Shown here: one piece after another, positions 21,374-32,999 of the stretch
Numbering within the stretch: the first letter of the stretch is position 1
Layout: every line of letters starts with the position of its first letter
Assembly: GCF_019578655.1 (NCBI RefSeq)
Contig: NC_063257.1
Location: 18,786,001 to 18,850,000 of the forward strand
Reading direction: 5' to 3'
Length of the DNA: 64,000 nucleotides
DNA from: Ricinus communis
Taxonomy: Eukaryota > Streptophyta > Magnoliopsida > Malpighiales > Euphorbiaceae
Made by a program: the position numbers and the translations under genes
The notes under the pieces: generated by a model
Database searches by the model: none
Told to the model about the DNA's origin: nothing
Seen by the model: only the letters and a program-made list of their open reading frames with translations

Positions 21374-22681
21374 TTTGATAGTTCTTCCACCGACCATGTT
21401 CATGGCATTTGTAGTATTGATGGAATTGATATTGCATTTAATACACAACCATAAGATGTACAAATGGATGATGCTATACATGTTTCTTCCCCTATTAGTA
21501 TGTGTTATTCATCTGAAAAAAACAACTTGTATCAATATGAGACTTTGTGCTATGATAGACCCGAGAAGGGTAGTTGTAAGTTTGTTTTTGACAGGTCACT
21601 TAGACGGAATTCGGAGTGGATGAATGGACATCCCAAATCAATCCAGAGAGCGCCTCCTTGGTCATCTACCGCACACATCGGACCTTCTCATTGTGCTTAT
21701 ATGCCTCGAGCCCCAACTTACATTGAGCCTACCTTCTTAATTTGCTCGCGATGCAGGAATGCTGATGCAGAGTCCAGCTAGACGACTCGAACAAAAAGAA
21801 GCGCCTTCGGGAGGCATTTCCGAATCTATTTTTGCTTTCTGAATTTTTTGGACATTTTCTTTTTTATTTTATTTTATGAAGTTATTTGTAGTTAGATATT
21901 TCAGTCTGTTTTTAGTGAGTTTGATTTTGAGGAGATGCTATCTTATTGAACCTTTTACTAGATGTTGCTTAGGATGTGTTTATTCTTGAGTTTTTCATAT
22001 ATGCTCCATTCAATCCAAATGATACATATCATTTTACTACTTTCATTGAGCATTTGTATTACTTCATCCTGCGTTTTGTTGTTGCAGGAGTAAAAAAAAA
22101 AGAACAAAATAAAAAAAGAATTTAGAATAAGGGTTTAGTTCGAGCATCATCTTATTATTATAACAACTTAGTGTTTAATTTTGGTACAATGTTTGATACT
22201 TGGCTATATTCTTGCATTACCTGCATAATTTTCCAAAGAACTTTCAAACAGATTTTCCATATTCTCCGCATTCTACCATTAACCCTATTACAACTGGCTC
22301 AAGACCCTTTGATCATGTTTATTGACTATTTCACAGTAGTGGAGATCAGATCTATAAGCAAGCCTATGGTAAGCACTTTTTTCTGTACTTTTGCGCCGAG
22401 AGCTTGGTAATATTCTTCTCACCTATATACACTTGTGTGTTTCGAGTGACATCTTGTAAGGCATGGTTCTCAAATCCTCAGTTTAGATAGTTTATCATTT
22501 TAATTTTAGCAGCTTTATTAACTTTGTTCTTTGTCTCAAGGATTTAGTAATTTGGGGGTTTTAAGAAAATTTGTCACGGAGTTTCGAGACTTGTTTTGAG
22601 TTAACCTTCTGCAATGTATTTGATTGAGTCATTTGGTTTCTGTTTGAGGAGAGAGTTGTTGAATGCTTGAGGACAAGCAAA
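21374..22681 (+). other. Residual Athila internal and 3' non-coding region
   Basis: Contains an open frame at 21464-21781 that I do not recognise (CYSSEKNNLYQYETLCYDRP), then AT-rich non-coding sequence ending in the conserved GAATGCTTGAGGACAAGCAA motif that precedes the Athila PPT. The part from about 21990 is repeated at 23672-24383 with a 1682-base offset. No other gene is visible. Confidence 0.7.
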
Positions 22682-22701
22682 CTCTCAAGTGTGGGGTAGT
22701 T
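22682..22701 (+). promoter_or_regulatory. Athila polypurine tract region
   Basis: CTCAAGTGTGGGGTAGTT directly before the LTR start TGATGTAG; the AGTGTGGGG core is the usual Athila PPT. An identical block precedes the LTR at 24384. Confidence 0.78.
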
Positions 22702-23099
22702 TGATGTAGATGATTCTATGCATGTTTACTGACTGTTTATCAGCCATTTATTCGCATATTTGAGTCATATTTATTCCTGTTTAATCGCACTGTGGTATGT
22801 TTATGATTTTTTCAGGTTTTCGGACTCCTCGATATAGATTGATTGATTTACGGGTAGAAACCAAGCTATTTGGATGATTTACGCGTATTAGATGCTTATC
22901 GGAGTCGATTCCTTGTTGGTGCGCAGTTTTGAGGCTTTTGCACGACCTCCCTTGGACAATTTTGGAAATTTTGCATTTCATGGAGGTTGGTGCCCGTTGC
23001 ACGGGCCGTGCATATATGCACGGGCTGTTGCACGGCCCGTGGCACGGGCTATGCATATTTGCACGGACCGTGTTTGTTTTAATCGAGTAGTTAATGATT
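22702..23099 (+). mobile_element. Athila LTR, 3'-truncated
   Basis: Starts TGATGTAGATGATTC and follows the 24384 copy through GGCTTTTGCACGACCTCC and the GC-rich hairpin cluster at 22996-23072, then departs near 23075-23100. It therefore lacks the TATA box and everything after it. It is part of the 1682-bp duplicated unit. Confidence 0.83.
22996..23072. repeat. GC-rich palindromic repeats in the Athila LTR
   Basis: A cluster of short self-complementary words in AT-rich DNA: GCACGGGCCGTGC, GCATATATGC, GCACGGCCCGTGGCACGGGC, GCATATTTGC. Related clusters are at 24641-24755 and, inverted, at 25610-25685. Each could fold into stacked hairpins. Their place ahead of the TATA box makes a regulatory role possible, but that is inference. 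Confidence 0.8.
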
Positions 23100-23671
23100 T
23101 TCTTTCTTTTGAACATACTCTTATTGCTTGTATCAAATCTTTGTGGGAAGAAGGCAATGAATGAATCACTTAGTTTCAATCAAGCCAGGTAAAACTGGTG
23201 TTTTTCCTTAATCATTTCATTTCATTTTATCTTAGATATAGAACACTGTTATTTTTTATGCGTATTATATTGTTTGATTGTTTAAACTTTGGTTTAAGAA
23301 TTCATGCAATTTTATCCCACTCAATGGTGAGGCTTTATGCTCCATTCTGTTTTTTATTAGTGAGCATTGTGCAGAATTTTTGTTTCTAGAACTTGCTTTG
23401 TGATGACTTTTAAGATTACATGAATTGTTGATAGTTATGAGATGATTTAGGCGCTTAGGTATTACACAATTTGGCCAAAATCCTAACCCGGTTTTTTCCC
23501 TTAATGAACCCATTTTGAGCCTTAGCCTTTTTCTTTCATTTTAAATTACATCTGAGACTCATTTTACAACTTCTATTCATTCCATCATTCTTTCTACCAT
23601 TATTGCTGGAAATAATGTACGTCTATGCTGCATTTCATTTTGGATCAATTTGCATATATTCACTAAGTTAC
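23100..23671 (+). other. Probable Athila 3' non-coding region (second copy)
   Basis: No gene. The stretch 23460-23540 (AATCCTAACCCGGTTTTTTC and CCCATTTTGAGCCTTAGCC) resembles the non-coding region that many Athila elements carry before the PPT. It leads without a gap into the duplicated 3' region at 23672, which suggests that a longer Athila 3' end was joined to a truncated LTR near 23100. The first 100 bases are unassigned. Confidence 0.5.
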
Positions 23672-24383
23672 TAGAATTTTCATAGATGCTCCCTTCAATC
23701 CAAATGATACATATCATTTTACTACTTTGACTGAGCATTTGTATTAATTCATCCTACGTTTTGTTGTTGTAGGAGTAAAAAAAAAAGAACAAAATAAAAA
23801 AAGAATTTAGAATAAGGGTTTAGTTCGAGCATCATCTTATTATTAGAACAACTTAGTGTTTAATTTTGGTACAATGTTTGATCCTTGGCTATATTCTTGC
23901 ATTACCTGCATAATTTTCCAGCAACTTTCAGCGTACTTTCCATATTCTCCGTACCCTACCATTAACCCTATTACAACCTGGCTCAAGACCCTTTGATCAT
24001 GTTTATTGACTATTTCACAGTAGTGGAGATCAGATCTATAAGCAAGCCTATGGTAAGCACTTTTTTCTGTACTTTTGCGCCGAGAGCTTGGTAATATTCT
24101 TCTCACCTATATACACGTGTGTTTCGAGTGACATCTTGTAAGGCATGGTTCTCAAATTCTCAGTTTAGATAGTTTATCATTTTAATTTTAGCAGCTTTAT
24201 TAACTTTGTTCTTTGTCTCAAGGATTTAGTAATTTGGGGGTTTTAAGAAAATTTGTCACGGAGTTTTGAGACTTGTTTTGAGTTAACCTTCTGCAATGTA
24301 TTTGATTGAGTCATTTGATTTCTGTTTGAGGAGAGAGTTGTTGAATGCTTGAGGACAAGCAAACTCTCAAGTGTGGGGTAGTT
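23672..24383 (+). repeat. Second copy of the Athila 3' region and PPT
   Basis: Direct repeat of 21990-22701 at an offset of about 1682 bases, highly similar (shared blocks such as CAATCCAAATGATACATATC and GAGGACAAGCAAACTCTCAA). It ends in the same AGTGTGGGG PPT before the LTR at 24384. Small differences (ACTTGTGTG against ACGTGTG at about 22430 and 24115) show independent change after duplication. Confidence 0.9.
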
Positions 24384-25175
24384 TGATGTAGATGATTCTA
24401 TGCATGTTTATCGATCGCTTATCGCATTTATTCCTGTTTTATCAACGTGGTATGTTTATGAATTTTTAGGTTTTCGGACTCCTCGATAGAGATTGATTGA
24501 TTGACGGGTGTTATTATTTGGATGATTTACGCCGTATTAGATGCTTATTCAGTCGATTCCTGTTGCGCGTTAGCTTTGAGGCTTTTGCACGACCTCCCTT
24601 GGACAATTTCGGAAATTTTGCATTTCATGGAGGTTGGTGCCCATTGCACCGGCCATGCATATTTGCATGGTCCATGGCACGGGCCGTGCATATATGCAAG
24701 GCCCGTTGCACGGCCCGTGGCATGAGATATGCATATTTGCACGGGCCATGGCACGGCGAAGGCAGTTCTGTCTATAAATAGGCGCACGCAGATCGAGACG
24801 GGGTTCTGCTTCTAAATTCTAGACTTCTTCTGCCACGACCCCTCACTTTGCACCGCTCTCATTTTTGGGAGGCGTCAGCGGATTGATTTGAGGATTCAAG
24901 GACGAGATCCATTGGGCTTTCGACCATTGCACTGCGACATTCCACCTTCGATTTGATTATGTTTCATTTTCTTTTTGTTATTTATTTCCTTTTGTATTTG
25001 TTTCTTTCATTATGAGTAGCTAGGATTGCCGAACCCATTGGGGTTCATCTTTGTTGATGGTTTGTGTTTAAATATTGGATTTTTTCTCGCCATTTTGTAA
25101 TCTTCTTACCGTTTAGTAATAAAATTTGATTCAATTAATTTGAGACGTTAAATTTGATTCAATTAATTGTCTTCT
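24384..25175 (+). mobile_element. Athila 3' LTR, left arm of a fold-back pair
   Basis: Starts TGATGTAGATGATTC after the PPT, contains the hairpin cluster and a TATA box at 24773, then the presumed R/U5 (CATTGGGCTTTCGACC, CCCATTGGGGTTCATCTTTG). Clear pairing with the inverted arm stops near 25112. The spacer 25113-25175 contains a direct repeat, AAATTTGATTCAATTAATT, at about 25125 and 25150. The expected CATCA end is missing, so the LTR is joined to its inverted partner before its 3' end. Confidence 0.85.
24773..24780 (+). promoter_or_regulatory. TATA box of the Athila LTR
   Basis: TATAAATA within GTCTATAAATAGGCGCACG, roughly 390 bases into the LTR and followed by a GC-rich stretch suited to a transcription start. 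The inverted copy near 25575 has decayed. Confidence 0.65.
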
Positions 25176-25963
25176 TACGGTGAAGATTACAAAAATGGCG
25201 TATAAAAATCCAATATTTAAACACAAACCATCAACAAAGATGAACCCCAATGGGTCTCGCAATCCTAGCCACTCATAATGAAAGAAACAAATACAAAAGG
25301 AAATAAATAACGGAAAAGAAAATGAAACATATAACCTTCTTCTATCGAATCGGAGTGGAATGTCGCAAGTGCCACCTCAAACCAACCAAGTATGGATCCT
25401 GATGTCTCGGTCAATCGTCTAGAAACTTCAATCTTTGCTTGAATCCTCCAAATCAATCCTTTGAACTGACGTTGGTCTCCCAAAATGTCAAGAACAAAAG
25501 TTCATAAGTAAGGGGTCGCACGTGTAAAGAAGTTCAGAAATCAGAAACGGAACCATGTCTCATTTTGCGTGCGCCTATTTATTGAAGTGTATGCTATAAC
25601 GTAGCCACAGTCTGGTGCCATGGCTCGTGCGAGGCGTCTGCAGATATGCACGACCCGTGCAATGGCCCGGGCAACGGGCACCCACCTCCATGAAATGCCA
25701 AATTTTTAAAATTGTCCAAGGTCGTGCAAAAGCCTCGAAATGCGTGTTAACAAGGAATCGACTCTGATATCATCTAATATGCATAAATCATCCAAATATC
25801 TTTATTTCTGCCCGTAAATCAATCAATATCTATCAAAGAGTCCGAAAACTTGAAAAAATCGTAAACATACCAAAGTGCGATCAAATAGGAATAAATATGA
25901 CTCAAATACGCGAATAAACGACTGATAAACAATCAATAAACATGCATAGAATCATCTACATCA
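25176..25963 (-). mobile_element. Inverted Athila LTR, right arm of the fold-back pair
   Basis: Reverse complement of 24384-25112 with moderate divergence: GATGAACCCCAATGGGTCTC, GGTCGTGCAAAAGCCTCG, and at the end the LTR start as CATGCATAGAATCATCTACA followed by TCA at 25963. The satellite begins at the next base in - orientation. With the left arm it forms a palindrome of about 750-bp arms and a spacer of about 60 bp. Confidence 0.88.
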
Positions 25964-28636
25964 GGTATATTTTTAAGTATGAGAAAACGGGGTTATTTCT
26001 TTGAATATGAGAATTAACCCCGTGAGAGGGGTATATTTATCAATATTAGAAACACAACCACATAAGAGGGATCTATTTGTGAGTATGATAAAATAATCCC
26101 ATAAAAAGAGTATATTTGTCAATATAAGAAAACAACCCTGTAAGAGGTTTATATTTGTGAATATGAGAAAACAACCGCGTAAGAGGGTTATATTTCTGAA
26201 TATGAGAAAACAACCTCGTAAGAGGGCTATACTTGTGAGCATGAGAAAACAACACCATAGAAAGAGTATATCTTTTAATGAGATAATAACCTCGTAAGAG
26301 TGGTACATTTGTCAACATAGCAAAACAATCCCGTAAGAGGGGTATAGTTGTCAATATAAGAAAACAATCCCGTAAGTGGGGTATATTTGTGAGTATAATG
26401 AAACAACACCGTAGCAGGGGTATTTTTGAGAATATGAGAAATCAACAATGTAAGAGGGGCATATTTGTAACTTTGAGAAAATAACCCAGTAAGATGGGTA
26501 TATTTTTTAGTATGAGAAAACAACCGCGTAAAAGGGGTATAATTTTTTTAATATGAGAAAACAATCCCATAAGAGGGATATATTTGTGAATATGAGAAAA
26601 CAACCCTGTAACAGGGGTATATTTTTTAATATGAGTAAACAATCTCGTAAGAGGGGTATATTTGTCAATTGAAGAGTACAATCCCGTAAGAGGAATATAT
26701 TTGAGTATGAGAAAATAACCCATAATGGGGGAATATTTTTTAATATGAGAAAACAACCCCGTAAGTTGGGTATATTTGTGAGTATGAGGAAACAATATTA
26801 TAAAAGTGGTAAATTTATAAATATGAGAAATCAACCCCATAAGAGTGGTATATTTGTGAATATTTGAAAACAACTCTGTGAGAGGGGTATGTTTGTGAGT
26901 ATGATAGAACAACCCTGCAAAAGGGATGTATTTGCCAATATCAGAAAACAACCCCAAAAGAGAAGTATATTTATGAATATGAGAAAACTACCCCATAATA
27001 GGGGTATATTTTTTAAGATGAGAAAATAATCCCATAATGAGGGTATATTTTTTAATATGAGAAAATAACCCCGTAAGAGGGGTTTATTTGTCAAGATAAG
27101 AATACAACCCCATAAGTGGGAAATATTTGTAAGTGCGAGGAAAGAACGATGTAAAAGCGATATATTTGTAAATTTGAGAAATCAATCCCATAAGAGGGGT
27201 ATATTTGTGACTATGAGAAAACAACTCTATAAGAGGGGTATATCTGTAAGTATGATAGAACAACCCCGTAAAAGGGGTATATTTGTGGATTTAAAAAAAC
27301 AACCCGTAAGAGGGGTACATTTATGGATATGAGAAAATAACCCCGTAAGACTGGTATATTTGTGAGTAATATAAAAAAGACTAGATAATAGGGGCATATT
27401 TTTTAATATTAGAAAATAATCGTGTAAGAGGGATATATTTATCAATATTAGAAAACAACCCTGTAAGTGGGGTATATTTGTGAATATAAGGAAACAACCC
27501 TGTAAGAGGCGTGTATTTGTCAATATTAGAGAAAAACCCAGTAAGAGGGGTCTATTTGTGAGTATGATAAACCAACCCCACAAAATGAGTATATTTGTCA
27601 ATATAAGAGAACAATCCCGTAAGATGGGTATATTTGTGAATATGAGAAAACAACCCAGTAAGAGGGATATATTTGTGAGTATGATAGAATAATCCCGTAA
27701 AAGGGCTATATTGGTAAATATAAGAAAACAACCCCGCAACAGGGGTATATTTGTGAATATAAGAAAACAACCCCATAAGAGAGGTATATTTGTGAATATG
27801 ATTAAACAACCTCGTAAGTGGGATATATTTGTGAATGTAAGAAATCAACCCCGTAAGAGGGGTATATTTGATATATTTATGAGTATGAGAAAACAACCGC
27901 GAAAAAGGAATATATATTTTAATATGAGAAAACAACCTAGTAAGAGCGGTATATTTGTCAATATTAGAAAACAACCCCGTAAGAGGGTAATTTTTGTGAA
28001 TATGAGAAAATAACCCCATAAGACGGGTATATTTTTTAGTATGAGAAAATATCCCTATAATGGGGGAATATTTTTTAATATGAAAAAATAACCCCATAAG
28101 AGGAGTATATTTGTCAATATAAGAAAACAACGCCGTAAGTGGGGTATATTTGTGACTTTGAGGAAATAACGCCGAAAAGGGGTATATTTGTGAATATGGA
28201 AAAACAACCCCGTAACGGGAGTATAGTTTTTAATATGAGAAAACAATCCCGTAAGAGGGATATATTTGTGAGTGTGAGAAAACAATCGCGTAAAAGGAGT
28301 ATATTTCTTCAAATAAGAAAACAACCCCGTAAGAGGAGTATATTTGTCAATATAAAAATAACCCCATAAGAGGGATATTTTGTGAATATGAGAAATCAAC
28401 CCCGTAACAGGGGGGTCTATTTCTTAATATGAGAAAATAACCTCGTAAGTGGGGTATATTTGTCAATGTTAGAAAATAACCCCGTAAAAGGGGTATATTT
28501 GTAAGTATGATAGAACAACCCCGTAAAAGGGGCATATTAGTCAATATAAGAAAACAACCGCACAAGAGCGATATATTTGTCAATATGAGAAATGAACCCT
28601 ATAAGAGGGGTATTTTGGTGAATATTAGAAAAGAAC
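25964..28636 (-). repeat. 39-bp satellite array, block 6 (- orientation)
   Basis: Same satellite as on the left but on the opposite strand; the + strand reads AACCCCGTAAGAGGGGTATA. Its unit order matches 57197-59880: both start TTAAGTATGA at the left edge, share an AATGAGATAATAACCTCGTA-type short unit (26275 and 57495) and end in GAATATTAGAAAAGAAC or GAATATTAGAAAACAAC before the Ty3 copy. The copy here begins exactly at the Athila border. Confidence 0.95.
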
Positions 28637-28788
28637 TTATATGGATGGGCAAGGCTTAAAGATGTTAATTGGGATGGGATTGATGACGAGGGCAACAAGA
28701 AAGAATTAAGGAAGGATCCATTAAGTTTGCCACAAGGTCCGATTACAAGGTCAAGGGCCAAGAAGTTTCAAGAAGCTCTGATACCAAA
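28637..28788 (+). mobile_element. Inverted tip of a Ty3 LTR joined to the LTR end
   Basis: About 150 bases of the LTR start on the + strand (ATATGGATGGGCAAGG, then codons for LPQGPITRSRAKKFQEAL), directly facing the oppositely oriented LTR end. The joint reads AGAAGCTCTGATACCAAACG: the coding word AAGCTCT runs into the reverse complement of the tRNA-Met primer site. The same joint is at 60008-60030. A template switch at the shared AAGCTCT word would explain it. Confidence 0.82.
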
Positions 28789-29518
28789 CGTTAAAGAACC
28801 TCCAAGAATAGAACATGCGAACTCTAATCCTTATGAACATGTAAATCACTAACTTGAAAATCCAAAGAACAACTTGAAATCAAACCTTAGAATAGTTTAA
28901 TAAGATTGTAAGGTGATCAAGAATTAGAACCTAAGGAAAACTAAGTCCCTTAAATCCCAATCCTAAGTATGCCATAAGGATAGATCAACTCCTTAATAAG
29001 TAAGTTTTGCATTCAAATAAGAACAAAAAATACAAGCAATTTTGGCTTGAAAGAAATTAAAAACTTTAATTAATCATCATCTGCCAAAGGCATATGAATT
29101 TGACATGTTTTAAATACATATCCAAAGTCCTAGTAAGAATAGAATTCTTACTTAACTAATTTGATCTAATTTGATCTAACATCTAACTAAATAAGATACT
29201 AAGAGCTAAACAAAGCCTTCGTAAACTTGGATTTGAAGAACATTAAACAAAGCCCATTTAGCCTTCATAAACTTGGACTTTAAGAACATTAAACAAAACC
29301 CATTCTTTATGAATTTCATTTTAGCCGAATTCTATTGGACTTCCATTGTTACCCCCTCTTGCATATAGCCATTTAAGGACTCTTGAAGCTTCTTGGCCCT
29401 TGACCTTGTATTTGCACCTTGTGGCAAAATTAATGGATCCTTCCTTGATTCTTTCTTATTGCCCTCGTCATCAAGCCCATCCAAATTAACATCTTTAAGC
29501 CTTGTCCCATCCATATCA
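28789..29518 (-). mobile_element. 3' LTR of the - strand Ty3 element (730 bp)
   Basis: On the - strand it starts TGATATGGATGGGACAAGG at 29518 after the PPT and ends in CTTTAACG (TTTAACA in the 5' LTR). The first about 180 bases encode the end of the polyprotein (NTRSRAKKLQESLNGYMQEG). It is similar to 35361-35995; this copy has extra sequence between about 29070 and 29170 that the 5' LTR lacks. Confidence 0.88.
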
Positions 29519-29532
29519 TTCCCTCCTTCTTT
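29519..29532 (-). promoter_or_regulatory. Polypurine tract of the - strand Ty3 element
   Basis: On the - strand AAAGAAGGAGGGAA ends at the LTR start. It also encodes KEGGN, because the reading frame runs through the PPT into the LTR. Confidence 0.82.
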
Positions 29533-30914
29533 AGGATGATTCGTCCTCGAATCAAGCTCATCACCTACATCAGAAGGACTCAAATAAGCAATATTAAATG
29601 TGCCACTCGCATTATATTTACCTTGTAAATCAATTTTGTAAGCATTTTTGTTAATCCTCTCAAGTACTTAAAATGGTCCATCACCCCTTGGACTTAGCTT
29701 TGACTTTTGTTGATTTGAGAACCTTTCCTTGCGAAAATGCACCCAAACCTAATCACCAGGTTGGAACACCATTGGCTTTCTTCCTTTGTTAATCCTTTCG
29801 GCTACTCTAGTATTTTGCTTCTCAATGCTCTCTTTAACTTGTTCATGTAGTCTTTTAACAAAATCTGCCTTGGAAGAACCATCAACACTAACAAGGTTAT
29901 TAAGAGGCAAAGGAATTAAATCAATAGGAGTTAATGGGTTAAAACCATAAATGATTTCAAATGGAGAATAATGTGTAGTGCTATGAACAGCCTTATTGTA
30001 TGCAAACTCTACATATGGCAAAAGATCCTCCCAAGACTTAAGATTCCTAGAAATTAAAGAACGAAGCAATTGAACCAAAGTTCTATTAACAACTTTGGTT
30101 TGTCCATTTGTTTATGGATGGCAAGTAGTAGAAAATAATAATTTAGTGCCTAACTTACCCCATAATACAAGCCAAAAATGACTTAAGAATTTAAGACCCC
30201 TATCACTTATAATGGTTCTTGGAACTCCATGTAATTGTGCAACTTCCCTAAGAAACAATTCAGCAATATAAGTAGCATCATCAGTTTTATAGCATGGTAT
30301 AAAGTGAGTCATCTTACTAAAATGATCCAGAACAACAAATATACTCTATCGACCCTTACTAGTCTTGGGCAATCCAAGTACAAAATCCATATATGAATCT
30401 ATCCAAGGAACATCAAGAATAGACAAAGAAGTATATAACCCGTGGGTTGCAATTTATACTTAGCCTTTAAACACACAATGCATTGGTCACACACTTTATT
30501 CACATCATGTTTCATGGAAGGCCAAAAGAAATGTTCAATCAGTATGTCATAAGTCTTATGCACCCTAAAATGACCCATTAAACCACCTCCATATGCCTCC
30601 TTGACAACTATCTCACGTAAAGAACAATTAGGAATGCGTAGGCGATTCTTTTTGTAAAGATATCCATCAAACGCATATAAATCATTGAAGGCAGCCCCAT
30701 TAGCACAAGTATTAAACACATTACCAAAGTCACTATCATTCAAATACAACTCCTTAATAAACTCAAAACCTAACAACTTAGAATTAAGAGTATTAAGTAA
30801 AGCATTCCTTCGAGATAATGCATCAGCAACCACATTCTCCTTACATTTCTTATACATGATCACATATGGGAATCTCTCAATGAACTCCATCCACTTTGCA
30901 TGTCTTCGATTCAA
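29533..30914 (-). pseudogene. Ty3 integrase, inactive
   Basis: Integrase in at least four frame pieces (30914-30399, 30312-30112, 30078-29749, 29583 onward). It starts at the RNase H tail ([16 protein letters not shown]). In the zinc module the first His is Tyr ([13 protein letters not shown]), the Cys pair is present (QCIVCLKAK). In the core, [14 protein letters not shown] keeps the second Asp, but the catalytic Glu position in GQTKVVNRT is Lys (codon 30096-30094), and a TAA precedes it near 30115. Two catalytic-site losses and several stops make it dead. The C-terminal part FNPLTPIDLIPLPL and FQPGD matches the element at 18602-20068. Confidence 0.92.
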
Positions 30915-32225
30915 CTTGTCTTGTCCCTAGAGATGCTTCAAACTCTCATGATCTATATGTATGAAAAACTCCTTAGGTCAAAGGTAGTGTTGCCATATTT
31001 GCAAAGCACGAACCAAAGCATAGAGTTCTTTGTCATATGTTAGGTACCGAAGTGCTGCCCCATTTAGCTTTTCACTAAAATAGCAAATTGGCCTTTGTTC
31101 TTGCATCAAAATAGCCCCAACACCAATACCACTAACATCACATTCATTCTTGAAGGTTTTGTCAAAGTTAGATAAAATTAGCAAAGGAGCATTACACAAT
31201 CTATCTTTAAGTAAATTAAAAGCATTTTCTTGTGCATCACCTCAATTAAACCCAACATTATTCTTAACAATCTCATTCAAAGGTGCAGTAATGCTACTAA
31301 AGTCTCTAATGAACCTTCTATAAAAACTAGTAAGACCATGAAAACTCCTAACTTGGCTTATGTTGGCAGGTGTCGGCTATTCCTTAATGGCTTTCACCTT
31401 TTTCTCATAAATATTTAGACCTTTAGAACTAACAACAAAAACTAAAAATATGACTCTATCCATGCAAGAACTACACTTCTTTAGATTACCAAACAATTTT
31501 TCATTCCTAAGAACATCTAAGACCCTACACACATGCAAAACATAATCATTGAAAGACTTGGAATAGATTAGAATATCATGAAAATATACAACTACAAATT
31601 TACCAAGAAATTCATGCAATACGTGGCTCATCAACCTTATGAAAGTGCTAGATGGATTAGTAAGCCCAAATGGCATTACAAGCCACTTATAAAGACCATA
31701 CTTAGTCTTAAATGTTATTTTCCACTCATCCCCAACTTTCATGGGAATTTGATAATATCCTAAACGCAAATCAATCGTAGTAAAGTAACATACACCATGC
31801 AACTCATCAAGCATGTCATCTAACCTAGGGATAGGATGACGATACTTTACTATTATTTTATTAATTGCATGGCAGTCCACACACATTCTCCAAGTGCCAT
31901 CCTTCTTTGGAACCAAAATGATCGGAATAGCATAAGGACTTAAGCTCTCTCGTACATACCCTTTAGACATCAATGCATCCACTTGCCTTTAAAGCTCCTT
32001 TGTCTCCTCTGGATTACTTCTATAGGGTGGTCTATTTGGTATGGCAGCCCTTGGAGTGAAGTCTATTTGATCCTCAATCCCTCTTTGTGGTGGTAAACCA
32101 CTTGGCATCTCCTCGGCAAAGACATCAGCAAATTCCTGCAAAAGGTTAGCAAATGCACTCGGTAAGGAAAGACCAAGTTCAGTAGTATTCAAGTAAACAT
32201 CTTTATAAGTAACTATAAACAACAA
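30915..32225 (-). pseudogene. Ty3 reverse transcriptase and RNase H, catalytic Asp lost
   Basis: The frame from 32225 covers the protease-RT linker (FADVFAEEMPSGLPPQRGIE); a TAA near 31989 separates it from 31982-31377, the RT fingers and palm (KKDGTWRMCVDCHAIN, TTIDLRLGYYQ, MPFGLTNPSSTF). The active-site box reads YFHDILIYSK: residue 135 of this frame is His, codon 31580-31578 being CAT instead of GAT. RNase H begins at 31199 ([30 protein letters not shown]). Such a change should abolish polymerisation. Confidence 0.93.
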
Positions 32226-32372
32226 TTTACTTGAGTGAAATGCATGTCTTACCTCACTTTTCCTAGCTAAAAAGCTTCGATTTCTCTTATTTTTCTCTCT
32301 AGGCCGAACCTCACTCTCTTTTGTATCTTTAACACTCCTTGATTTTTCTCCCTCAATTTTGCTACTTTCAGC

Positions 32373-32831
32373 CTAACTCCCTTCCCTCTCCAATTTACAT
32401 TGGTGATTATACACTTCTTTTGGAGAAAGAGGTGTAAATGTGACTTTTCTCCCATCTTTTATAAAAGAGTACCTATTAAGGAATCCATCATGGATAACCC
32501 TTCTATCAAATTGCCATGGCCTACCAAGCAAGATATGGCTAGCATGCATTGGCATTACATCACATAACACTTCATCTTAATACCTCCCAATAGTGAAAGT
32601 CATAATAACTTGCTTATTCACTTTTATCTCACCACAATTGTTTAACCATAATAACTTATAAGGTTTTGGATGTGGAATGAGATTTAACCCTAATTTCTCT
32701 ACCATCAAAGTGCTAGCAATGTTTGTACAACTACCACTATCAATAATGACATTGCATGTCTTACCTTGCACATGGCAGCTAATGTGGAATATGTTATCCC
32801 TTTGTTGCTCCATATTATCTTCCTCCTTCAT
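32373..32831 (-). pseudogene. Ty3 aspartic protease
   Basis: Retropepsin-type protease of the polyprotein. The frame 32831-32577 has the active-site block NVIIDSGSCTNIAS (D-S-G) and the flap region; a TAA at about 32577 interrupts it, and the same frame resumes in 32570-32373 with HILLGRPWQFDRRVIHDGF, the conserved ILLGRPW motif. Additional stops follow in the Lys/Glu-rich linker to RT (32371 to 32226). Copy two of the element has the same site at 62335-62012. Confidence 0.9.
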
Positions 32832-32999
32832 TTATGCTTTAAGTGTGCACCTAGCAACCAAAAGATCACTTCCCATAGGACCTTCAATACCATCATCACT
32901 ATGATCCTCTAATGCTGGCATCTCATCTTGACTACTTTGTTCACTTGCTATTTCTATCTGACAATGCTCCCTAGCAATACATTGTCCTCTTATTAGGAC

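Noticed and set aside
21464..21781. 105-codon frame after the Athila protease
   Set aside because: It lies where Athila RT should be, but shows no RT motif and no family that I recognise; kept only as residual element sequence.
22781..23179. 132-codon frame on the - strand
   Set aside because: It is antisense to the Athila LTR and covers the palindromic GC words; similar frames arise in the other LTR copies.
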